Assembly: GCF_029017505.1 (NCBI RefSeq) | Contig: NZ_JAQGEI010000002.1 | Span: 62,001 to 126,000 of the forward strand | Direction of reading: 5' to 3' | DNA length: 64,000 nucleotides | Source of the DNA: Sedimenticola hydrogenitrophicus | GTDB lineage: Bacteria > Pseudomonadota > Gammaproteobacteria > Chromatiales > Chromatiaceae | In this document: one piece after another, positions 1 to 8,927 of the stretch | Position numbering within the stretch: position 1 is the stretch's first letter | Layout of the letters: the number at the start of each line of letters is the position of its first letter | Notes under the pieces: model-generated | Databases searched by the model: none | Told to the model about the DNA's origin: nothing | What the model saw: the letters and a program-made list of their open reading frames with translations, nothing else | Position numbers and translations under genes: made by a program

Positions 1-2
1 AT

Positions 3-2921
3 CTGGCCACGGACGGCAACGCCCTGTGGGGGCAGGTGGAGGACCCGGAGTGCGAAGAACCCCTCTCCGTCGACCTGAGCTACAACGACAGCGGCAACCT
101 GCAGGTGGAGTGTCTGTGCGAGCCGGCCGAGGACGCACCCTGCGCCCACGCGGTAGCCCTGTTGTGCGCCCATGCCGCCAACACCGATGGCACCGATCTG
201 GCGTTCCTCAGCGCCCGCGAAGGCGCTCTGGCCGAGCGACGCAAGGCGGGCCGTTCCGAGGTGCGGGTGAGACACCTGGGGGGCGAGCCCTGGTTCGGCA
301 CCTGGCGCGCCCGTTCGGTGGACGCGGACCCACGCTTCGGCCGCAGCTACCAGGTGCATATCCGCTCGCTGCACGAGCCGACCAACTACTGCACCTGCCC
401 CGACTTCGCGGTCAACCAACTCGGCACCTGTAAACACATCGAAGCGGCCCTGCACCGCATCAGCAAGCGCAGGGACTACCGACGGCTGGCCGACCAGACA
501 GCACCACACCCCTATATCTACCTGGACTGGAATACCCCCGAGGCACCGCGCATCCGCCTGTTCCGCGGCGCGGTCAAGGGTAAGAAGCTGCAGGTACTGC
601 TGGCCGCCTGGTTCGACGCCGAGGGCCTGTTCAGCGGCCGTCTGCCGGAGGACTTCTTCCGCCTGAGCGAAGCACTGGCGGGGCGCGCCGACATTGATCT
701 CGGCGACGACGCCCAGGCGCATGCCCAACGCCTGGCCGAGCAGGCGGCCCGTCGGGTGCGGGCGGCGGAAATCCGCGAGCGCATCGCCGAGACCGGCGGC
801 CGTCTGCCGGGGATCAGGGCCACCCTCTACCCCTACCAGATGGAGGGGGTGGCCTTCCTGGCCGCCAACGGTCGCGCCCTGCTGGCGGATGACATGGGCC
901 TGGGCAAGACCCTACAAGCCATCGCCGCCGCCAGCTGGCTGCACCGCCACGAGGGGGTGGAACGCACCCTGGTGATCTGCCCCGCCTCCCTCAAGCACCA
1001 GTGGGCGCGGGAGATCGAGCGCTTCACCAGCCTGCCGGTGCAAATCGTGCAGGGCCCGGCGGCCCAGCGCCGGGCCCAGTACCGCAAGCTGGAGTGCTTC
1101 ACCGTGCTGAACTACGAGCTGGCGCTGCGCGACCTGTCGGAAATCAACGAGATCCTCTGCCCGGACCTGCTGATCCTCGACGAGGCCCAACGGATCAAGA
1201 ATTGGCGCACCAAGATCGCCACCGCGGTGAAGCGCATCCCGTCCCGCTACGCCTTCGTGCTGACAGGCACCCCGCTGGAGAACCGGCTGGAGGACCTCTA
1301 CAGCCTGATGCAGGTGGTGGATCAGCGCCTGCTCGGCCCGCTGTGGCGCTACCTGGCCGACTTCCACGTCACCGACGAGCGCGGCAAGGTGCTGGGCTAC
1401 CGCAACCTCAGCGAGCTGCGCCGCCGCCTGGCCCCGGCCATGCTGCGCCGCGATCGGCGCCTGGTCGCCGATCAACTGCCGGCGCGCATCGAACAGCGCC
1501 TGGACGTGGAGATGACGCCCACACAGTGGGCGCTGCACGACGACGCGGCAGCCAACGCCGGACGCCTGGCCATGATCGCCCAACGCCGTCCCCTGACCCC
1601 CAGCGAGCAGAACCGCATGATGGCCGCCATGCAGGCCGCGCGCATGGCCTGCAACGCCGCCGGCCTGGTGGACAAGGTGACCGAGGGTTCGCCCAAGATC
1701 GACGAACTGGCCCAGCTGCTGGACGAGCTCTGCCTGCAAGGCGGTCTCAAGGCGGTGGTGTTCTCCCAGTGGGAGCGCATGACCGCCATGGTGGAGGAGC
1801 GGCTGCGCGGGCTCGGCCTGGGCTGCGTGCGCCTGCACGGCGGCGTGCCGACCGCCAAGCGGGGCGATCTGACGGACCGTTTCCGCGATGACGACGCGGT
1901 GCAGGTGTTCATCTCCACCGATGCCGGCGGCTCCGGCCTGAACCTGCAGAGCGCCTCGGTGCTGGTCAACCTGGATGTGCCCTGGAACCCGGCGATACTG
2001 GACCAGCGCATCGCCCGGGTGCACCGCCTGGGACAAAAGGAAAAGGTCCAAGTGATCCTGATGGTGGCTCCCGACTCCTACGAGGAGCGGGTGATGCGGC
2101 TGGTGGCCGGAAAGCGCGACCTGTTTGACAACGTGGTGGACCCGGAGGCAACCGCGGACACGGTAGGCGTCTCCAAGCGCCTGTTGGAAGCACTGGCGGA
2201 AGAGCTGGCGGGGCAGCCCCCGCAGGCCGACAGCCAGGATTCTGAAGCACCCGTGCCCGAAACAGAGGGACCGACAACCCCCGTACCCGCGGCGCACGGA
2301 AACGGGGAAGCGTCGGAAGAGCCCCCGTTACTGGCCCACTGCATCGAGGCCCTGCAACGGGAACTGGGCCCACGCATCGAACGCATCCTCGGCATCGGCG
2401 GACGCCTGCTGGTGGTGATCGACCGGGTGGACGAAGCGGCCTCACGTCTCGCCGAGACACTGTCGCAACACATCCCCGTAGCCCTGGTGGACCCCCTCAC
2501 GCTGACCGGCCTGCAACGCCTGGGCGACGCCTTCCCCTTCGCCGTGGGCCAGGTGCACTATGACGCCGCCGCCCAGCCGCAGCCGCAAGGCCCCTCCCTG
2601 CTGCGCCGCCAGGCCGAGGAGCGCCTGGAGGCCGCACGCCTGTTGCTGGAACAGGGGAGCCGAGGCCCCGCGGTGGAACTGCTGCTGTCCGCCATGCTGG
2701 CCGCCGCCGCGGACCTGGCCGGCGAGACCAGCGCGCCCACGGCCCAGCAGGCCGCGGTGTGGCTCTACGGTGAAGCACTTCCCAGGGGGTTGCTGGAAGA
2801 GGGGCAGGCCGCGATCCTGATACGGGCCCTGGCCTTGGCCCAAGCGCCGGAGCTGCCGCAATCGATGCTGGAGGCGATGTTAACGGATGCACAAACCCTT
2901 ACTTCTACTTTGTTAGATTAA
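3..2921 (+). CDS. SWIM zinc-finger SNF2-family helicase (5' end outside window)
   Basis: Superfamily-2 DNA-dependent ATPase of the bacterial SNF2/RapA type, expected to remodel protein-DNA or RNA polymerase complexes. The frame is open to the first bases of the window, so the true start probably lies upstream; an internal GTG at 36 is the first candidate inside. Counting from that GTG, two CxC...CxH SWIM-like motifs occur (C26/C28/C36/H38 and C119/C121/C132/H134). Helicase motifs follow: Walker A DDMGLGKT (K291), DEAQ box at 382-385, TGTPLENRLEDLYSL, and the C-terminal lobe with STDAGGSGLNLQ and QRIARVHRLGQ. After the helicase core there is a variable Pro/Glu linker and an alpha-helical tail of about 200 residues with no family I recognise. 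The stop codon overlaps the convergent RES toxin gene by 9 bases. Family assignment is secure; the substrate is unknown. Confidence 0.93.
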   Translation: MATDGNALWGQVEDPECEEPLSVDLSYNDSGNLQVECLCEPAEDAPCAHAVALLCAHAANTDGTDLAFLSAREGALAERRKAGRSEVRVRHLGGEPWFGTWRARSVDADPRFGRSYQVHIRSLHEPTNYCTCPDFAVNQLGTCKHIEAALHRISKRRDYRRLADQTAPHPYIYLDWNTPEAPRIRLFRGAVKGKKLQVLLAAWFDAEGLFSGRLPEDFFRLSEALAGRADIDLGDDAQAHAQRLAEQAARRVRAAEIRERIAETGGRLPGIRATLYPYQMEGVAFLAANGRALLADDMGLGKTLQAIAAASWLHRHEGVERTLVICPASLKHQWAREIERFTSLPVQIVQGPAAQRRAQYRKLECFTVLNYELALRDLSEINEILCPDLLILDEAQRIKNWRTKIATAVKRIPSRYAFVLTGTPLENRLEDLYSLMQVVDQRLLGPLWRYLADFHVTDERGKVLGYRNLSELRRRLAPAMLRRDRRLVADQLPARIEQRLDVEMTPTQWALHDDAAANAGRLAMIAQRRPLTPSEQNRMMAAMQAARMACNAAGLVDKVTEGSPKIDELAQLLDELCLQGGLKAVVFSQWERMTAMVEERLRGLGLGCVRLHGGVPTAKRGDLTDRFRDDDAVQVFISTDAGGSGLNLQSASVLVNLDVPWNPAILDQRIARVHRLGQKEKVQVILMVAPDSYEERVMRLVAGKRDLFDNVVDPEATADTVGVSKRLLEALAEELAGQPPQADSQDSEAPVPETEGPTTPVPAAHGNGEASEEPPLLAHCIEALQRELGPRIERILGIGGRLLVVIDRVDEAASRLAETLSQHIPVALVDPLTLTGLQRLGDAFPFAVGQVHYDAAAQPQPQGPSLLRRQAEERLEAARLLLEQGSRGPAVELLLSAMLAAAADLAGETSAPTAQQAAVWLYGEALPRGLLEEGQAAILIRALALAQAPELPQSMLEAMLTDAQTLTSTLLD

Positions 2922-3677
2922 CTCTGACCGACTTCCTGCGGGCCGGGGAAGCTTCCCGGCGATCAGGTATCTTTCGAGTGGGAAGTGGTGACCGAGGCCC
3001 ATCGCCCTGTAAGTGACCATATGGGCATCGACCGAGCAGATGCCCTGCTCCACTTGGTGGACCAAGGGGTTGGCCAGCGCCTCGGGAGAGGAGAGTGCAA
3101 CATTGAGCCCCTGATCCGGGTCCCTCGCGGAGATGTACTCAAACGCCAGCACACCGTCCGCGCGCATGGCCATCCCCAGCGCCTGGGTTGTCGAGTAGTC
3201 TTCCGGATGCCTCAAAATTTCGCTATGCAGCGCGAACGGCTCCAACTGAAGCTGGATGCCACAATCAGTGCGGTAGTCGAAGCCAAACTGGGTGTGCTGC
3301 GTAGTCCAGACACGCCCAGGTGCCAGATCGACGGCGTCCTGAAACAGGAAGTGCCGATAGAAAGCAAATTCCTCCATCGCGGTCTGGATGGCAAGCGCGC
3401 CGTAGAGGTAGCCGGGCTCCCGGGTTGAGCCAAAACGGCTTCCCCACTCGAGCGGGGGATAACGGAAGGGTGACTGCAGCAGGTAGTGCAGGGCCCCGCT
3501 TCCGGGACGCTTTCGGGGCTTGGAGTCATCCAGCAGGCTCTCAAGCAGATCCTGGGCATCCAGCGATGAGACGATCTCCGTGGTGGCGGCCTGTTCTTGT
3601 GTTTCTACGATCCGATAGCCACGTCCGGCAATGGGCCGCACACACTTCCGGCCGCCATCCGACCAGATATCGCTCAA
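2913..3677 (-). CDS. RES-domain toxin of a RES/Xre toxin-antitoxin pair
   Basis: RES-domain toxins of this family degrade or modify NAD+ in the host cell; that is family knowledge, not visible here. The protein (254 aa from the chosen start) has the typical opening RIVETQEQAATTEIVSSLD, the LLDDSKP segment, LHYLLQSPFRYPPLEWGSRFG and EPGYLYGALAIQTAMEEFAFYR, which carry the conserved Arg and Glu of the fold. The frame is open up to 3788, but homologues begin close to the segment SDIWSDGG, and a TTG at 3677 overlaps the antitoxin stop codon (TTGA), so translational coupling from that TTG is the preferred start; a GTG at 3641 is an alternative. It is second in an antitoxin-first operon. The start codon is the uncertain point, the family is not. 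Confidence 0.85.
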   Translation of the reverse strand: MSDIWSDGGRKCVRPIAGRGYRIVETQEQAATTEIVSSLDAQDLLESLLDDSKPRKRPGSGALHYLLQSPFRYPPLEWGSRFGSTREPGYLYGALAIQTAMEEFAFYRHFLFQDAVDLAPGRVWTTQHTQFGFDYRTDCGIQLQLEPFALHSEILRHPEDYSTTQALGMAMRADGVLAFEYISARDPDQGLNVALSSPEALANPLVHQVEQGICSVDAHMVTYRAMGLGHHFPLERYLIAGKLPRPAGSRSELI

Positions 3678-4036
3678 ACACGACCCCGCATCGCATCCAG
3701 ATAGCGGGTTAGCGTCACCAGCCCGTCGATACGGTGCATCATGTCGGCCGGAACGGCCTGCAATGAACGAATAGGGGAGCGCATCCACTCCCGCAAGTGC
3801 GTTTCGTCACGGCCGATCAAGGCATACAGCGAGCGATACACCCGCACCACCATGAGGGCGATTTCGCCGCTCTTGGAGTGTGGATCAACCCCATTGCGGG
3901 TGATCGTGGTACGGCTCCGGCCGATGATGTTGCCGACTTCGTCACCGCTAAAGCCGAGCTTCCTGCCAGCGTTGATTACGGCCTCGCCGAGTACGGCGGA
4001 CTCGTCTAAAGCGTCTTGTCGCCTGCTGTGGGCCAT
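3674..4036 (-). CDS. Xre/MbcA/ParS-type antitoxin
   Basis: Antitoxin partner of the downstream RES toxin; it should bind the toxin and autoregulate the operon. The 120-aa protein has an N-terminal helix-turn-helix-like region (LGFSGDEVGNIIGRSRTTITR) and a C-terminal Xre/MbcA toxin-binding region (VRVYRSLYALIGRDETHLREWMRSP, ending in VTLTRYLDAM). An upstream in-frame ATG at 4063 would add nine residues, but that ATG lies inside a perfect TATAAT -10 box and has no Shine-Dalgarno sequence. The ATG at 4036 is preceded by GGAG at good spacing, so it is the chosen start. Its stop overlaps the toxin TTG start. Confidence 0.87.
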   Translation of the reverse strand: MAHSRRQDALDESAVLGEAVINAGRKLGFSGDEVGNIIGRSRTTITRNGVDPHSKSGEIALMVVRVYRSLYALIGRDETHLREWMRSPIRSLQAVPADMMHRIDGLVTLTRYLDAMRGRV

Positions 4037-4061
4037 ATCCGTCTCCGATTGTGTATTTGTC

Positions 4062-4090
4062 ATTATAATAGCATTTTATGTGCAAATGAA
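4062..4090 (-). promoter_or_regulatory. Promoter of the Xre-RES operon
   Basis: Read on the minus strand: a TTCATT -35 (4085-4090), a 17-bp spacer and a perfect TATAAT -10 (4062-4067). The -10 overlaps the upstream ATG at 4063, so transcription would begin after that codon; this supports the downstream start at 4036. Imperfect CATTT/AAATG arms in the spacer could be an autoregulatory operator, but this is weak. Confidence 0.6.
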
Positions 4091-4129
4091 CATGGCGTGA
4101 ATGGGTGCTTGTCTAACAGCGAAAAGACC

Positions 4130-4154
4130 GGGGTCATCGGTAACCGATGACCCC
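4130..4154. promoter_or_regulatory. Perfect 12-bp-arm palindrome upstream of nifJ
   Basis: The arms GGGGTCATCGGT (4130-4141) and ACCGATGACCCC (4143-4154) are exact inverted copies around one base, 66 bp before the nifJ start codon. This could be an operator for a dimeric regulator or a leader hairpin. No T-tract follows it, so it is not a typical terminator. Confidence 0.55.
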
Positions 4155-4220
4155 CTGGGTCTAGGCTATGCTTCCATTCAGGGACGGAGACAACGCCCCG
4201 CTCAGTAACGGGAGAAACAC

Positions 4221-7200
4221 ATGCAGCACCAGGCCACCATCGACGGCAACGAAGCCGCCGCCATCATCGCCCACCTGACCAACGAAGTCATCGCCATCTA
4301 CCCCATCACCCCTGCCTCGCCCATGGGCGAGCACGCCGACGCGTGGTCGGCGCAGGGGCGCCGCAACCTGTGGGGCACGGTGCCCGGCATTATCGAGATG
4401 CAGAGCGAGGGCGGCGCCGCCGGCGCCCTGCACGGCGCCCTGCAGGGCGGGGCGCTGTGCACCAGCTTCACCGCCTCCCAGGGCCTGCTGCTGATGATCC
4501 CCAACCTGTACAAGATCGCCGCCGAACTGACACCGATGGTGCTGCACGTGGCATCGCGCTCCCTGGCGGCCCAGGCCCTCTCCATCTTTTGCGACCACGC
4601 CGACGTGATGGCGGCGCGCGGCACCGGGTTCGCCATGCTGTGCGCCAACTCGGTCCAGGAGGTCCACGACCTGGCGCTGATCGCCCAGGCGGCGACCCTG
4701 GAGGCCCGGGTACCGATCATCCATTTCTTCGACGGCTTCCGCACCTCCCACGAGGTGGCCAAGATCGAGACCATCGGCACCGAGGTGGTGCGGGAGCTGA
4801 TCCGCGACGAGCTGGTGCAGGCACACCGCGCCCGCGCCCTCAACCCGGAGCGTCCGGTGCTGCGCGGCAGCTCGCAGAACCCCGATGTCTATTTCCAGGG
4901 GCGCGAGAGCGTCAACTCCTGGTACCTGAAGATGCCCGCTATCGTACAGGGGGTGATGGATCGCTTCGCGGCGCTCACCGGCCGCCAGTACCGGCTGTTC
5001 GATTATGTAGGCGCCGCTGATGCCGAACAGGTGCTGGTGCTGATGGGCTCCGGCGCCGAGACGGCGCACGAGACCGTCGACCACCTGCTGGCCCGGGGTG
5101 AAAAGGTGGGGCTGCTCAAGGTGCGTCTGTATCGCCCGTTCGATGCCGCTGCCCTGCTCGCCGCCCTGCCCGCCACGGTACGCCGCATTGCCGTGCTCGA
5201 CCGCACCAAGGAGCCGGGCGCCGACGGCGAACCGCTGTACAAGGACGTGCTCGGCGCGGTCGCCTATGCCTTCGCCGCCGGAGAGTCGCCCCTCGGTCAA
5301 CTGCCGCTGGTGATCGGCGGACGCTACGGCCTCTCCTCCAAGGAGTTCACCCCGGGCATGGTCAAGGCGGTGTTCGACGAGCTGGACCGGGAGCGGCCGA
5401 AAAACGGATTCACCATCGGCATCCACGACGATGTCACCCACACCAGCCTGGATTGGGATGCCGGCTTTCGTAGCGATGCGGCAGGGGAGGTCAACTGCGC
5501 CCTGTTCTACGGTCTCGGCTCCGACGGCACCGTCAGCGCCAACAAGAACAGCATCCGGATCATCGGCGAGACCACCGACCTGCAGGCCCAGGGCTATTTC
5601 GAATACGATTCCAGGAAGGCCGGTGCCGTCACCATCTCCCATCTGCGCTTTGGTAAGCAACCGATCCGCTCCAGCTACCTGATCGGCGACGACCAGGCCC
5701 AGTTCATCGGCTGCCACCAGACCATATTCCTGGAACGCTACGACCTGCTGGACAAGGCCGCAGCGGGCGCGGTGTTCCTGCTCAACACCACCGCCACGCC
5801 GGAAACGGCCTGGGACACCCTGCCGCGACGCATGCAGCAGCAGATCATCGACAAGCAGCTGCGTTTCTTCGTCATCGATGCCTACCGGGTGGCGCAGGAG
5901 AGCGGGATGCAGCGGCGCATCAACACCATCATGCAGACCTGCCACTTCGCCATCTCCGGGCTGTTACCGCGCGATCAGTCAATCCAGGCCATCAAGGACG
6001 CGGTGGAGAAGAGCTACGGCGGCAAGGGCGACCGGATCGTGGAACTCAACTTCCGTGCCATCGACGACGCCCTGGCCAACCTGCATGAGGTCAATATCCC
6101 GGACCGGGTAACCTCGACTTTCGAGCGTCCGCCGGCGGTGGCGGCCAACGCCCCGCCCTTCGTGCAGCAGGTGACCGCGCGCCTGATCGCCGGACAGGGC
6201 GACCGGCTGCCGGTCAGCGCCATGCCCGCCGACGGCACCTGGCCCACCGCCACCACGCGCTGGGAGAAACGCAACATCGCCCTGGAGATCCCGGTCTGGG
6301 ACGAGAACCTCTGCATCGCCTGCGGCAAGTGCCCCTTCGTCTGCCCGCACACGGCGATCCGCAGCAAGCTGTTCGATCCCGCCCGGGTCAGCGACCTGCC
6401 GCCCACCTTCCGGCACATGCCGGTCAAGGGCAAGGAGTTCCCCGAGGGTGCGCATATCGTCTACCAGGTAGCAGCGGAGGACTGCACCGGCTGCGGCCTG
6501 TGCGTGGACATCTGCCCGGCCAAGGACAAGGAGAACCCGGGCCGGCGCGCCCTCAACATGGCGCCCCAGCCGCCGCTGCGCGAACAGGAGCGGGTCAATT
6601 TCGAGTACTTCCTCGCCCTGCCCGAATTCGACCGGCGCGAGGTGCGCAACACGGTGATGAAAAGCGCCATGCTGCTGCAGCCGCTGTTCGAGTTCTCCAG
6701 TGCCTGCCCCGGTTGCGGCGAAACGCCCTATCTGCGCCTCGCCTCGCAGCTGTTCGGCGACCGCATGCTGGTGGCCAACGCCACCGGCTGCTCCTCCATC
6801 TACGGCGGCAATCTGCCCACGACGCCCTGGGCGCAGGACAGCCAGGGCCGCGGACCGGCCTGGAACAACTCACTGTTCGAGGACAATGCCGAGTTCGGCC
6901 TCGGCATGCGCATCGCCGTCGACAAGCAGCGGGAGCAGGCCATCGAACTGCTCGACCGGCTCGCATCCCATGTCGACGCGGCGCTGTTGCGGGGGTTGCT
7001 CGACGCCGGGCAGGGGGACGAGGCCGGCATCCACGAACAGCGCGAACGCGTCGCCAGGCTGCGTGAAGCGCTGCAACCGCTGGACCTCCCCGAAGCCCGC
7101 CAGCTGGAGAGCCTGGCCGACAGTCTGGTGAAGCGCAGCGTCTGGATCGTCGGCGGCGACGGCTGGGCCTATGACATCGGCTTCGGCGGTCTCGACCATG

Positions 7201-7820
7201 TGCTCTCCTGCGGCCGCGATGTCAACATCCTGGTGCTGGACACCGAGGTTTACTCCAACACCGGCGGCCAGACCTCGAAGGCGACACCGCGCGGGGCGGT
7301 GGCCAAATTCTCCGCCGGCGGCAAGCCGACGGCGAAAAAGGACCTGGCGATGATCGCCATGGCCTACGGTGACGTCTACGTGGCGCAGGTGGCCTACGGC
7401 GCCAAGGATGTGCAGACCCTCAAGGCCTTCATGGAGGCCGAGTCCTGGCCCGGGGTCTCCCTGATCATCGCCTACAGCCCCTGCACCGCCTGGGGCACCG
7501 ACATGGCGAACAATCACGCCATGCAGGACCGCGCCGTGCGCAGCGGTCACTGGCCGCTGTTCCGCTATGACCCGCGCCGCGCCGCAAGCCAGGAAAACCC
7601 GTTGCAGCTGGACTCCAGGGAGCCGTCGATCGCCTACCGTGATTTTGTCAGCCAGGAGACCCGCTTCAGCATGCTGTGGCGCAGCGATCCGGAGGCCGCC
7701 GAGCGCTACCTTGGCGTGGCCCAGCAACACGCCCTCGACAACTACCGCCATTACCGCCAGCTGGCGGACCTGAGCTACGCCACCCCGGGCGCGGAGAAGC
7801 CCGGCCAGGCGAAGGAGTGA
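4221..7820 (+). CDS. nifJ: Pyruvate:ferredoxin (flavodoxin) oxidoreductase
   Basis: Cytoplasmic single-chain PFOR (1199 aa, the usual full length) that interconverts pyruvate + CoA and acetyl-CoA + CO2 with reduced ferredoxin or flavodoxin. The N-terminal TPP-dependent domain starts TIDGNEAAA and has YPITPASPMGE; the gamma-like region follows. Two 4Fe-4S motifs are clear: CIACGKCPFVCP and CTGCGLCVDICP. The C-terminal TPP domain has SACPGCGETPYLRL, NATGCSSIYGG, the GGDGWAYDIGFGGLDHVL pyrophosphate motif and TEVYSNTGGQTSKATPRG. The start is an ATG preceded by GGGAGA. The downstream DHOD-like gene begins two bases after the stop, so the two are cotranscribed. The gene indicates fermentative, reductive or anaerobic central metabolism beside citrate synthase in the same window. 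Confidence 0.97.
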   Translation: MQHQATIDGNEAAAIIAHLTNEVIAIYPITPASPMGEHADAWSAQGRRNLWGTVPGIIEMQSEGGAAGALHGALQGGALCTSFTASQGLLLMIPNLYKIAAELTPMVLHVASRSLAAQALSIFCDHADVMAARGTGFAMLCANSVQEVHDLALIAQAATLEARVPIIHFFDGFRTSHEVAKIETIGTEVVRELIRDELVQAHRARALNPERPVLRGSSQNPDVYFQGRESVNSWYLKMPAIVQGVMDRFAALTGRQYRLFDYVGAADAEQVLVLMGSGAETAHETVDHLLARGEKVGLLKVRLYRPFDAAALLAALPATVRRIAVLDRTKEPGADGEPLYKDVLGAVAYAFAAGESPLGQLPLVIGGRYGLSSKEFTPGMVKAVFDELDRERPKNGFTIGIHDDVTHTSLDWDAGFRSDAAGEVNCALFYGLGSDGTVSANKNSIRIIGETTDLQAQGYFEYDSRKAGAVTISHLRFGKQPIRSSYLIGDDQAQFIGCHQTIFLERYDLLDKAAAGAVFLLNTTATPETAWDTLPRRMQQQIIDKQLRFFVIDAYRVAQESGMQRRINTIMQTCHFAISGLLPRDQSIQAIKDAVEKSYGGKGDRIVELNFRAIDDALANLHEVNIPDRVTSTFERPPAVAANAPPFVQQVTARLIAGQGDRLPVSAMPADGTWPTATTRWEKRNIALEIPVWDENLCIACGKCPFVCPHTAIRSKLFDPARVSDLPPTFRHMPVKGKEFPEGAHIVYQVAAEDCTGCGLCVDICPAKDKENPGRRALNMAPQPPLREQERVNFEYFLALPEFDRREVRNTVMKSAMLLQPLFEFSSACPGCGETPYLRLASQLFGDRMLVANATGCSSIYGGNLPTTPWAQDSQGRGPAWNNSLFEDNAEFGLGMRIAVDKQREQAIELLDRLASHVDAALLRGLLDAGQGDEAGIHEQRERVARLREALQPLDLPEARQLESLADSLVKRSVWIVGGDGWAYDIGFGGLDHVLSCGRDVNILVLDTEVYSNTGGQTSKATPRGAVAKFSAGGKPTAKKDLAMIAMAYGDVYVAQVAYGAKDVQTLKAFMEAESWPGVSLIIAYSPCTAWGTDMANNHAMQDRAVRSGHWPLFRYDPRRAASQENPLQLDSREPSIAYRDFVSQETRFSMLWRSDPEAAERYLGVAQQHALDNYRHYRQLADLSYATPGAEKPGQAKE

Positions 7821-7822
7821 TC

Positions 7823-8827
7823 ATGGACCTGCGTACCACCTATCTCGGCCTGACCCTGAAAAACCCACTGGTGCCGTCCGCCTCGCCGCTCTCCCGCAGC
7901 CTTGACACGGCGAAACAACTGGAGGACGCGGGGGCCGCCGCCCTGGTGATGTACTCGCTGTTCGAGGAGGAGCTGCAGCATGATCAGGAGGTGATGGACG
8001 ACTACCTGCACAACCAGGCCCTGGGCCATGCCGAAGCGACCAGCTTTCTACCGCTGCACGACAGCATGCGCTCCCGGCAAGCGTCTTATCTGGAGCAGTT
8101 ACAACGCCTGAAACAGGCGCTGGAGATCCCCGTCATCGCCAGTCTCAACGGCGTCACCCCGGGCGGCTGGGTGGAGCATGGCAAGGCGTTGCAGCAGGCT
8201 GGGGCCGACGCGTTGGAGCTGAACGTCTATTACATTGCCGGCGACATGACGGTGAGCGGCGCCGAGGTGGAGCGCCGCTATATCGACCTGCTCCATGAAC
8301 TGCGTCAGCACGTCAGCCTGCCCATTGCCATGAAGCTGTCGCCCCAGTTCAGCTCCATTGCCAACCTGGTCGGCCACCTGGAGCGGGTCGGGGCCGCCGG
8401 CGTCAGCCTGTTCAACCGCTTCTACCAGCCGGATATCGATATCGACAGCCTGCGGGTGATGCCGCAACTGCGCCTCTCCAGCCCGGCGGAATCCCTGCTG
8501 GCGATGCGCTGGATCGCCATGCTCCACGGCCGGGTGAAACTGAGCCTGGCCGCCACCGGCGGCATCCACGACCATACGGGCGCACTGAAGATGCTCCTTG
8601 CCGGGGCCGACGTGGTCCACCTGTGCAGCACCCTGCTGCTGCACGGACCGCAGCGATTGACACAGATACTGCGGGATATGGAGGCGTGGCTGGAAGAGAG
8701 CCCCTACGAATCCGTGGAGCAGCTCAAGGGCGTGCTCAGCCAACGCCATGCCGGCGACGCCTCGGCCTATGCCCGGGCCAATTACCTGCAGCTACTGAAT
8801 AGCTACCTGCCCGGCATGGATACCTGA
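7823..8827 (+). CDS. Dihydroorotate dehydrogenase-like FMN protein
   Basis: TIM-barrel flavoprotein of the class 1 dihydroorotate dehydrogenase/PreA superfamily (334 aa). It opens MDLRTTYLGLTLKNPLVPSA, and has VIASLNGVTPGGWVEHGKAL, DALELNVYYIAGD, the AMKLSPQF strand and a phosphate-binding LAATGGIHDHTGALKMLLAGADVVHLCS near the C-terminus. The frame extends upstream into nifJ, but the ATG directly after the nifJ stop with GAAGGAG before it is the real start. This gene often sits next to nifJ in bacteria. It lacks an obvious orotate-specific context (no other pyr genes), so its substrate may be another pyrimidine or an unrelated enone; a role tied to ferredoxin-level electrons is inference. Confidence 0.85.
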   Translation: MDLRTTYLGLTLKNPLVPSASPLSRSLDTAKQLEDAGAAALVMYSLFEEELQHDQEVMDDYLHNQALGHAEATSFLPLHDSMRSRQASYLEQLQRLKQALEIPVIASLNGVTPGGWVEHGKALQQAGADALELNVYYIAGDMTVSGAEVERRYIDLLHELRQHVSLPIAMKLSPQFSSIANLVGHLERVGAAGVSLFNRFYQPDIDIDSLRVMPQLRLSSPAESLLAMRWIAMLHGRVKLSLAATGGIHDHTGALKMLLAGADVVHLCSTLLLHGPQRLTQILRDMEAWLEESPYESVEQLKGVLSQRHAGDASAYARANYLQLLNSYLPGMDT

Positions 8828-8927
8828 CATGCGAGTCCTATTTTTGGCGGTGTGGGTGGAACCGGATTGAAGCGGGGAATTTTCGAGGGCGGCGGGTCAG
8901 GGGTCTGTCGGCTTGACCAACAGGCTC

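Noticed and set aside
3678-3788. Longer RES toxin N-terminus starting at 3788
   Set aside because: The added 37 residues overlap the antitoxin coding region and do not resemble the start of RES proteins.
4161-5945. Long minus-strand open frame (594 codons) opposite nifJ
   Set aside because: Antisense to highly conserved nifJ coding sequence; no recognisable motifs.
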